Part shown: positions 57,979 to 64,000 of the stretch, in pieces
Numbering within the stretch: the stretch's first letter is position 1
How the letters are laid out: the number at the start of each line of letters is the position of its first letter
Assembly (NCBI RefSeq): GCF_000018425.1
Contig: NC_010424.1
Coordinates: forward strand, 2,000,501 to 2,064,500
Direction: 5' to 3'
DNA from: Candidatus Desulforudis audaxviator MP104C
Lineage (GTDB): Bacteria; Bacillota; Desulfotomaculia; Desulfotomaculales; Desulforudaceae
DNA: 64,000 nt
Notes under the pieces: model-generated
What the model was told of the DNA's origin: nothing
The model's input: only the letters and a program-made list of their open reading frames with translations
Database searches by the model: none
Program-made: the position numbers and the translations under genes

Positions 57979-59547
57979 GTCCGTGTCAAGACTTAGTAGG
58001 CGATCTCCCAGCCGATTTAATTTGAATTAGACCGTAGACCACCTCGGTGAACTAATCTCTCTTACTATGTGCTTGACCCAGTGTTTTCCGGCGTGCGGTC
58101 CTTCAAGGGCGGGCACGTTGGCTTGAAGCCAGGCCTCGGGATCTTTGCCGAAGCGTTTGGGCAGTTGGATTGCCTCGGCTCCGACAGCCTTTTTCAGTAG
58201 GTCGAACCGTTCCGAGTGTACCGCGTATCTGTCCAGCTCATCATTAGCCCGTACCGCTAACAGGCGTCCCATCCGTTCCGCACCGGCCGGGCTCCAACGC
58301 GCCCCAATCCGCTTTGTTCGCCTGGCGATGGTGTGACGGACCTGGCCCTCGATCGCACCTAAACGGTCTCCCTCCGGCAAGGCGGCGATACCTTGCCAGT
58401 TAGCCAGGAGATACTCCTTAAGCCGCATGATCCCGTTACGGCGTGCACCCCGGTTGACCCGAATCGCCTGGTCCAAGGCGGAAACTACCGCATCTTGGTT
58501 TAGCTCGGCTAACCCTTCGGTGACAGTTTCATAGACGTTGCTGCTGTAACTTAAAGCCTCGGTTAAACGCCGGCGCAGGTGGAAGGGGTCAAGGTGGTAA
58601 GTCGCCCCGGGGAACATCTCCAGGCCTTGTTTGATCCACTCGGCGCCGTCCCCACCAATGCGGATCCGCTCTACCCTGCTAAGGTCCCACTTGTGGCCGA
58701 AGGCCGCCCCGGTGTCTTCCCAAGCCACCCGGCTGCCCCTGGCGGTGGCCACCGTGTAACGGTTCACCAGTTTCCGGGTCTTTTGTTCCCTGCCCTCGTA
58801 GCCGATAAACAGCTTGATCTCACCAAACGCCTTGGGCGACCGCTGCAAGGGTATTACTACACCATCGGCTTCAATGGATAACTCCCGAACCTCCTTGCCG
58901 CCTTCAGGAACCACACCGTCTTCAAAGACGGCCTCGCGTAGTGCCTCAGCATCCCGGGCGGCCTTTTCTCCAGCATCCTGAACCTTAGACCAGACGGTCA
59001 TCCAGTGAATCCCCGGTACTAGAAAACCCATAACCCGGGCCGCGCGCCTGAAGGGCATCTCCGTGCCTAGCTCCAGGATCATACGGGTCATCCGCGGTGT
59101 CACCCGTTGGCGTTCAGGGATTCCCAAGGCTTCGTCCAGAAGGAACCGGTACGCGCCGGTCTTCTGGTTACGGTACAGTCGGCGCTTAACCGTAATCTCA
59201 CCGAAGCTGGTGACCAGGGTCCGCGACCGCTGTCCCACGTTCTTGAGGGCTGGATCCCGCTTGCCGCTTAACTCAAGGTCAATGTGTGCCAGCGCCTCCT
59301 CCAGCATTTTGCCGCCTGCCTGTTGAACCAACCGCTGCACCCGCTCTTCCAACTCATCCACATCGCGCACCGACCTGAACACCTCAAAAATTCCCTTGGC
59401 CAGAAACAGGACTACCTCAAGCAGAAAGCGAATCTTGAACATGAGACCTCACTCCTTTGGCGGGGAGGGCTTCCCCTCAGGGGAAGCCGTTTTGAGGTCT
59501 CACTTCTATTTCCGACCTCACATCTCCTACTTAAACCTTACACTCAC
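57979..59547 (-). mobile_element. ISLre2-family insertion sequence, copy 2
   Basis: A 1569-bp copy, three bases shorter than copy 1 and otherwise nearly identical, in the same orientation. Its ends are the same (GTCCGTGTC and ACTCAC), and its own 9-bp target duplication is CCGGGCTCA at 57970-57978 and 59548-59556. It lies about 60 bp upstream of the tRNA-Cys gene. Confidence 0.96.
58027..59442 (-). CDS. ISLre2-family transposase (copy 2)
   Basis: A 471-aa full-length transposase, the same as copy 1 except for Asp27, one Ala for Val and the absence of a Pro in HSERFDLL. Both copies appear intact and could supply transposase. Confidence 0.95.
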   Translation of the reverse strand: MFKIRFLLEVVLFLAKGIFEVFRSVRDVDELEERVQRLVQQAGGKMLEEALAHIDLELSGKRDPALKNVGQRSRTLVTSFGEITVKRRLYRNQKTGAYRFLLDEALGIPERQRVTPRMTRMILELGTEMPFRRAARVMGFLVPGIHWMTVWSKVQDAGEKAARDAEALREAVFEDGVVPEGGKEVRELSIEADGVVIPLQRSPKAFGEIKLFIGYEGREQKTRKLVNRYTVATARGSRVAWEDTGAAFGHKWDLSRVERIRIGGDGAEWIKQGLEMFPGATYHLDPFHLRRRLTEALSYSSNVYETVTEGLAELNQDAVVSALDQAIRVNRGARRNGIMRLKEYLLANWQGIAALPEGDRLGAIEGQVRHTIARRTKRIGARWSPAGAERMGRLLAVRANDELDRYAVHSERFDLLKKAVGAEAIQLPKRFGKDPEAWLQANVPALEGPHAGKHWVKHIVREISSPRWSTV

Positions 59548-59726
59548 CCGGGCTCACTGCTGTTCAGTTGCTGTTCCTAATCCCTATTCTCCAGGCAAAC
59601 CCGCAAACCCTTGACCAGTTGGTGTTCGTCGAAAGAAAACATCCACACCTCACCCCCCGTGCCGAAACCGGTATCACCTGTAGCATACCGCACCGCGGGG
59701 GCGCCGGGCAATTTCGCCTTGTATCT

Positions 59727-61674
59727 CCCCCGAGTTCGACAGTTCCGGGCCATTTTCTAGGCATTCGGAAAACTAAAACCCAGTAATATCAATACTTTGC
59801 GGGCTCAGGCATTGCGTAAATCCAAAAAAGGCATAGATATACGTTTTGATAAGTTGGGTATTGTCGAATCACTGGTACACGTGCTACAATATAGATATGT
59901 ATATCCGCACTACCGTCCGCAAGAACAAAAACGAAACCCAAACCTGCTACGTGCAACTGGCCCACAATACTTGGAACCCTGAAACACGTCGTTCCGAGGT
60001 CCAGGTGCTCTACAACTTCGGCCGTGCAGAAAACGTGGACCGCGCGGGCCTGGAGCGCCTGGCCCGGAGTATTTGCCGCTACCTGGGGCCGGATGAGTTG
60101 CTGCGCTTTGAAGCCCGCCGCAACTACGGTACGGAATTCGGGTTTGAAAGTTCCAAGCCCTTCGGTGGCGCCTGGGTACTGCAAGGACTATGGAAACACC
60201 TGGGTGTGGACCGGATTCTTACGCAACTGCTCAAAGAACGCAAGTTCCAGAGCCCGGTGGAACGGACCATTTTCGCCCTGGTGGCCAACCGGGCCCTGGC
60301 TCCCATGAGCAAGCGCGCCGTGGAAGAGTGGGTGGCCCAGGACGTATACATCCCGGACTTGCCGGAGATCCCGCTCCACCACCTCTACCGGGCCATGGAC
60401 TTCTTGCTGGAGGCCGAGGAATCCTTGCAGTACCAAGTCTTTTGTCAAGTCAGCCATCTCTTTAATCTGGAGGTGGACCTTTTGTACTTTGACACCACCT
60501 CCACTTACTTCGAGATCGAAACCGAAGATGACGAGGGTTTAAGGCGTAAGGGTCACTCCAAGGACTCCCGGCCGGATCTGCCCCAAGCGGTGATCGGTCT
60601 CGCGGTGACCAGGGACGGTATCCCGGTACGCTGCTGGGTATGGCCGGGCAACACCGCCGATATGTCCGTGGTCCAGGAGGTCAAAAAAGACCTCGTGGGC
60701 TGGAAGCTTGGCCGGGTGATCACCGTCCTGGACCGCGGCATGGCTTCCGAGGAGAACCTGCGCTATCTGCAAAGGGCCGGCGGCCACTACATTGCCGGCG
60801 AGCGCATGCGGGCCGGCAAGAACACGGTGGAAAAGGCGCTTTCCCACCCGGGCCGCTTCAAGACCGTGCGCGACAACCTGGAGGTCAAGGAGATCGTCAT
60901 CGGCGACGGCGAGGCCAGCACCCGCTACGTCCTGGTCCGCAACCCCGAGGAGGCCGAGTGGGACAAGGCCAAGCGCGAAGAGACCCTGGACAAACTCAAG
61001 CTTGAGTTGGCCCGTATCGGCGAACTAAACGGTGCGCCCCACACCAAGGCGGTCTGCAGTATCATCGCTCACCCCACCTACGGCCGCTACCTCAAGACCG
61101 ACAAGCGCGGCCAACCCCGGATCGACAAGGACAAGATCAAGGCCGAGGAACGCCTGGACGGCAAGTACCTCCTGCGTACTTCAGATGACACCCTCGCCCC
61201 GGAGGACGTGGCCCTCGGCTACAAGCAGTTGCTGCAGGTGGAGGATGCCTTCCGCACCCTGAAGAGCACCCTGGAGCTGCGGCCCGACCACCCTTCGGGT
61301 GGTACCCGCCACCGGCTGGAGGACCGCATCCGTGCCCACGTGCTGCTCTGCTGGTTGGCCCTGCTCCTGGTCCGGATAGCGGAGAACCAAACTGGACAGA
61401 CCTGGCGCACCATCCGTGCACACCTGCAGCGAATGCACGTGGGTGAGTTCCAGTTCCCCACGGCACGTGTGCATCAGCGCACTGAAACAGAACCTGATCA
61501 ACACCAATTGTTCAAAGCCCTGAAAATCCCCCAACCCCCGAAAATACTGAACATCACTACTTCTGACTGCCGGATAACCTAGATAAACACCTATAATTTT
61601 CCTATTCCCCCGGAGCCCTTGGGGGAAGCCTTGTTGTGCCATTGGTTTATCTAGCAGCTGTCGAACCCGGGTCT
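59727..61674 (+). mobile_element. IS1634-family (IS4-type) insertion sequence
   Basis: The transposase gene is enclosed by imperfect inverted repeats, left CCCCCGAGTTCGACAG (59727) and right CTGTCGAACCCGGGTCT (ending 61674). Outside them is the 10-bp direct repeat CCTTGTATCT at 59717-59726 and 61675-61684, a likely target duplication. An inner inverted repeat CTAGATAAAC/GTTTATCTAG lies between gene and right end. IS1634 elements can make longer duplications, so the ends are good but not proven. Confidence 0.85.
59897..61582 (+). CDS. IS1634-family transposase
   Basis: A 561-aa DDE transposase with LDRGMASEENLRYLQRAG, YFDTTSTYFE and the C-terminal LLQVEDAFRTLKSTLELRP plus HVLLCWLALLL of the IS1634/IS1549 group. 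ATG 59897 starts the conserved part (MYIRTTVRKNKNE). A TACAAT box (59885-59890) stands 6 bases before it and a TTGTCG 18 bp further up, so the message may be leaderless. Confidence 0.93.
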   Translation: MYIRTTVRKNKNETQTCYVQLAHNTWNPETRRSEVQVLYNFGRAENVDRAGLERLARSICRYLGPDELLRFEARRNYGTEFGFESSKPFGGAWVLQGLWKHLGVDRILTQLLKERKFQSPVERTIFALVANRALAPMSKRAVEEWVAQDVYIPDLPEIPLHHLYRAMDFLLEAEESLQYQVFCQVSHLFNLEVDLLYFDTTSTYFEIETEDDEGLRRKGHSKDSRPDLPQAVIGLAVTRDGIPVRCWVWPGNTADMSVVQEVKKDLVGWKLGRVITVLDRGMASEENLRYLQRAGGHYIAGERMRAGKNTVEKALSHPGRFKTVRDNLEVKEIVIGDGEASTRYVLVRNPEEAEWDKAKREETLDKLKLELARIGELNGAPHTKAVCSIIAHPTYGRYLKTDKRGQPRIDKDKIKAEERLDGKYLLRTSDDTLAPEDVALGYKQLLQVEDAFRTLKSTLELRPDHPSGGTRHRLEDRIRAHVLLCWLALLLVRIAENQTGQTWRTIRAHLQRMHVGEFQFPTARVHQRTETEPDQHQLFKALKIPQPPKILNITTSDCRIT

Positions 61675-61710
61675 CCTTGTATCTTCTTTCCCCCGCGACC
61701 GCCGCCGGAA

Positions 61711-61735
61711 AAGAAAAACGCCCGCTGGAGCGGGC
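61711..61735 (-). terminator. intrinsic terminator of pstS
   Basis: On the minus strand GCCCGCT-CC-AGCGGGC is followed by GTTTTTCTTTT, about 45 bp past the pstS stop. Confidence 0.9.
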
Positions 61736-61780
61736 ACGTGACAGGAAAAGTCCCATATTTGTTTGACAGGAGGGGAATTT

Positions 61781-62632
61781 CTACTTGACAGGGACGTAGT
61801 CTTGGGCCACGATTTCCTGGCCTTCGGGGCCCAGGCAGAAGTCAATGTATTCCTTGACCAGTCCGGACGGTTCTCCCCTGGTCAGGTACAGGAACGGGCG
61901 AGATATTTTGTAGGTGCCGTTCCGGATGTTCTCCGCTGTGGGCGCAACGCCGTCCACTTCAACCGTCTTGACAGTGGTATCCAGGTATCCTATGGAGGTG
62001 TAACCGATTGCGTTCGGATTTCCGGCTACGGCCGCCTTGACCCCGCCGCTGGACGGCTGGACGATCGCCCGCACCGAGATCCTCGCCTCCTTACCCATCA
62101 CCATTTCCTCAAAGGCACCCCGGGTGCCGGAGCCTTCTTCGCGGGTAACCACCGCAATCGCTTTGTCCCGGCCGCCGACCTCCTTCCAGTTGGTGATCTC
62201 TCCGGCGTAGATCCTCTTCACCTGCTCCAGGGTCAGGCCGGACACCTCGTTCGACGGGTGGACAATGACCGCGATCCCGTCGCTGCAAATCTGGGTTTGG
62301 TGCACCTGGGCCGCCTCGTCATCCTTTAATGGCCGCGAAGAGGCACCGATGTCCGCAATCCCGTCGATCGCCGCCTTGATTCCCTGACCGGATCCGCCGG
62401 CCTGCACACTGACCGTCACCTTAGGATGTTTGGCCATAAACGCCTTGGCCAGTTCCTCGGAAACCGGCTGGACCGAAGTTGAACCGGCGATGGTGATCGA
62501 GCCCTGCAGTTCGCCGCCGGCGCCCGGAGTCGGGGCCGGGGGCGCGGCCTGCTGCCCGCCGCCGCAGCCCGCGAGCACGGAGACGGCAAAAAGCGTCAGG
62601 ACCAAAACAATCATCCACTTGGACTTGAACAT
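61781..62632 (-). CDS. pstS: phosphate ABC transporter substrate-binding lipoprotein
   Basis: A 283-aa extracytoplasmic phosphate receptor. The signal ends with LAGC, lipid-modified Cys23, then a Pro/Gly/Ala linker. Phosphate-site motifs: ITIAGSTSVQPVSEELA, QAGGSGQGIKAAI, ADIGASSRPL and REEGSGTRGAFEEMV. AAGGAGGAAA precedes ATG 62632. It is transcribed from its own Pho-type promoter, after the metallophosphoesterase gene, and ends at a strong terminator. Confidence 0.96.
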   Translation of the reverse strand: MFKSKWMIVLVLTLFAVSVLAGCGGGQQAAPPAPTPGAGGELQGSITIAGSTSVQPVSEELAKAFMAKHPKVTVSVQAGGSGQGIKAAIDGIADIGASSRPLKDDEAAQVHQTQICSDGIAVIVHPSNEVSGLTLEQVKRIYAGEITNWKEVGGRDKAIAVVTREEGSGTRGAFEEMVMGKEARISVRAIVQPSSGGVKAAVAGNPNAIGYTSIGYLDTTVKTVEVDGVAPTAENIRNGTYKISRPFLYLTRGEPSGLVKEYIDFCLGPEGQEIVAQDYVPVK

Positions 62633-62772
62633 TTCACTACTTTCCTCCTTGATTTGTCCTTGGAGTTATTGGACTATTTACCTTTTGGGCTTGGGGGCCC
62701 AGCAATCCGAAAACGTCAGCTATCCCCCCTCCCCATACCCTGCGGTGGAGCCTAAAACCTTTCCTCGAAACT

Positions 62773-62815
62773 ACTATAACGCCTTCGTGTTAAGACCGGG
62801 TTACGCCCTGGTTAA
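62773..62815 (-). promoter_or_regulatory. Pho box and promoter of pstS
   Basis: Three direct repeats on the minus strand, TTAACC (62815-62810), GTAACC (62804-62799) and TTAACA (62793-62788), each 11 bp apart, match the PhoP box pattern TTAACA-N5 of Gram-positive bacteria. A TATAGT -10 box follows at 62778-62773 without a -35 match, as expected for an activator-dependent promoter. Confidence 0.78.
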
Positions 62816-62826
62816 AATTACATTAA

Positions 62827-63549
62827 TTATTTGTAGGAACTCCCGCCCCGGAGGGCTTGGGCCAGTTCCAGGGGCAGGCCGGCCCGAAGCACACCGGCGG
62901 CGGTCGCCTCCACGTCATAGGGCACCCGGACGACCCGCACCCCTGGGCCGGCGCCGAAGTCCACCAGGACATAGCTGCTTCGGGGATCGCCATCCCGGGA
63001 CTGGCCCACGCTACCGGCGTTGACTACGTGCCGGCCTTCAAACCGCCGGTGGTAGGGCCGGTGGGTGTGCCCGACGATCAGGACGCCGGCTGGCCACTCC
63101 CGGAAGATTTCCCGCAGCACATCAGGGGCGGCGTCTTCGTACAGGTACTCGTTGATTCGCCGGGGGCTGCCGTGCACGAGCAGAACATCGTGGGCACCGG
63201 CCTGGAACCGGAGTCTCGCCGGCAGTCCGCGCAAATACTCTTTGTTTTCCGCGCCCAGTTCCCTAACGGTCCAGGCCAGGGCGGCGGCGCCCACCGCCAT
63301 GCTCTCCGGGTCGGGGTAGTCGCAACCGCAGACCAGCCGGGCGTTGGCCGCGGCTTCGTCGTAATTGCCCTGTACGCCGCGGATATCGAGGGTCCGGATC
63401 CGCTCCACCACTTCGTTCGGGTGGGGTCCGTAGCCGACCAGGTCACCGGCGCACAGGATCTCGTCCACGCCCTCTCTTTCGATATCCCGCAGCACGGCCT
63501 CCAGGGCATGCAGGTTGGCGTGAATGTCGGAAATGACGGCGATTCGCAT
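62827..63549 (-). CDS. metallophosphoesterase (MJ0936/YfcE-like)
   Basis: A 240-aa calcineurin-like phosphoesterase with the metal-site set DIHAN (start), GDLVGYGPHPNEV, GNYDEA, VHGSPR and GHTHRP, then NAGSVGQSRDG. Substrate unknown; phosphodiesters or phosphoproteins are usual for the family. It starts 18 bp after the pstA stop and ends just before the pstS Pho box, so it is embedded in the phosphate locus, which suggests a role in phosphate supply. Confidence 0.92.
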   Translation of the reverse strand: MRIAVISDIHANLHALEAVLRDIEREGVDEILCAGDLVGYGPHPNEVVERIRTLDIRGVQGNYDEAAANARLVCGCDYPDPESMAVGAAALAWTVRELGAENKEYLRGLPARLRFQAGAHDVLLVHGSPRRINEYLYEDAAPDVLREIFREWPAGVLIVGHTHRPYHRRFEGRHVVNAGSVGQSRDGDPRSSYVLVDFGAGPGVRVVRVPYDVEATAAGVLRAGLPLELAQALRGGSSYK

Positions 63550-63567
63550 TCGCTCCCATCCCTCGTT

Positions 63568-64000
63568 CTAGCCTTTCCGGATTCCCAACCGTTTGGCCAC
63601 CATACGGTGCATGAGGTAGGTGGCGGTGAGGTTGACGATCAGGATCAGGATAATCAGCACACAAGCGGTGGCGTAAGCGTTCTCCCGGGAAATACCCTCG
63701 GTAACCAGAATGTACAGGTGCAGCGGCAGGCTGCGGGCCGGATCCATGATCGAAGTGGGCACCGTGAGCGAACTGCCGGCGGTGAGCAGGATGGCGGCGG
63801 TTTCCCCCGCCGCCCGGCCCAGGGCCAGGATGATGCCGGTCAGGATTCCGGGCAGGGCTGCGGGCAGGACCACCAGGGCCACCGTCTGCCACTTGGTGGC
63901 ACCCAGGGAAAGGCTGGCTTCCCGGTAATCGTTCGATACGGCCTTGATCGACTCCTCGGTGGTCTTGATGATCGTCGGCAGGATCATGAACGCCAGGGTC
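63568..64000 (-). CDS. pstA: phosphate ABC transporter permease PstA (5' part outside window)
   Basis: The last 144 residues of the PstA inner-membrane permease. The frame runs through base 64000. TTEESIKAVSNDYREASLSL leads into LGATKWQTVALVVLPAALPG, the cytoplasmic EAA loop that docks the ATPase, followed by two or three helices and a basic end (MVAKRLGIRKG). pstC should lie just beyond the edge. Confidence 0.93.
   Translation of the reverse strand, partial: TLAFMILPTIIKTTEESIKAVSNDYREASLSLGATKWQTVALVVLPAALPGILTGIILALGRAAGETAAILLTAGSSLTVPTSIMDPARSLPLHLYILVTEGISRENAYATACVLIILILIVNLTATYLMHRMVAKRLGIRKG

Noticed and set aside
22746-59547. Composite transposon formed by the two ISLre2 copies
   Set aside because: Each copy has its own different 9-bp target duplication, so they inserted independently.
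1-64000. CRISPR array or prophage
   Set aside because: No series of equal-length direct repeats with spacers and no phage structural genes were seen; the S24 repressor stands alone.

Overview
The window looks like chromosome from a GC-rich, anaerobic, endospore-forming Firmicute of the Desulfotomaculum/Pelotomaculum/Desulforudis type. This is an inference from gene content. It has a gerB-gerA-gerC germination set, the diadenylate cyclase CdaA, a DUF3243 protein, a Phe-type T-box leader, sigma-A promoters with TTGACA and TATAAT-like boxes, an uptake-type NiFe hydrogenase, a Wolinella-type fumarate reductase/succinate dehydrogenase, class I fumarase, and two PEP-forming dikinases. The species cannot be named from the sequence alone.

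Layout. 1-13 kb: the end of a PhoR-like kinase, an ArsR-controlled ArsP-type permease, a VanX-like dipeptidase, small membrane proteins, the aroF-pheA operon behind a partly duplicated T-box, a MEDS-GAF hybrid kinase and an orphan nucleoside permease. 13.1-15.8 kb: an IS607-type element (serine recombinase plus a TnpB-like protein and a structured non-coding tail). 16-22.7 kb: a CI/LexA-like repressor, YkgJ and QueG-like Fe-S/cysteine proteins, a wrecked surface-protein gene, a RelE/AbrB toxin-antitoxin pair, tRNA-Leu and rmuC. 22.7-24.3 kb: ISLre2 copy 1, just downstream of a NuoE/NuoF-like pair (24.3-26.5 kb). 27.4-35 kb: ppdK, then fumarase alpha/beta and frdCAB. 35-41.8 kb: cdaA, a universal stress protein and the germination operon. 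41.9-45.6 kb: a hydrogenase operon. 45.7-52.5 kb: YkgJ, dCMP deaminase, nitroreductase, a second stress protein and a giant PEP synthase. 53-57.4 kb: a DUF2325/HD-GYP pair and the feoA-feoA-feoB iron operon, which share an operator. 57.5-61.7 kb: tRNA-Cys, ISLre2 copy 2 and an IS1634-family element. 61.7-64 kb: pstS with a Pho box, a metallophosphoesterase and the end of pstA.

How the genes fit together. The 27-52 kb part reads as central anaerobic metabolism: H2 oxidation to a membrane cytochrome b, fumarate/succinate interconversion at the membrane, malate/fumarate hydration, and pyruvate/PEP conversion by two different dikinases. Nutrient sensing is visible in the DNA itself: a Phe T-box for aromatic amino acids, a TTAG-N6-CTAA operator for iron, and three 11-bp-spaced Pho repeats for phosphate. 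The window also carries four IS elements with readable ends or target duplications and at least four gene wrecks (copper-amine-oxidase-like surface protein, HtpX, P-type ATPase, PIN toxin), so it is an actively rearranging stretch of chromosome.

The observations I rate highest are the T-box with one stem I but two antiterminator/terminator modules, the PEP synthase with a degenerate second copy of its PEP-binding barrel, the hydrogenase small subunit with a Cys-to-Asn change at the proximal cluster and no Tat signal, the iron operator shared by feo and an HD-GYP gene, and the TnpB-like protein lacking its zinc finger and third RuvC acid. All coordinates come from reading the sequence by eye; no database search was run.
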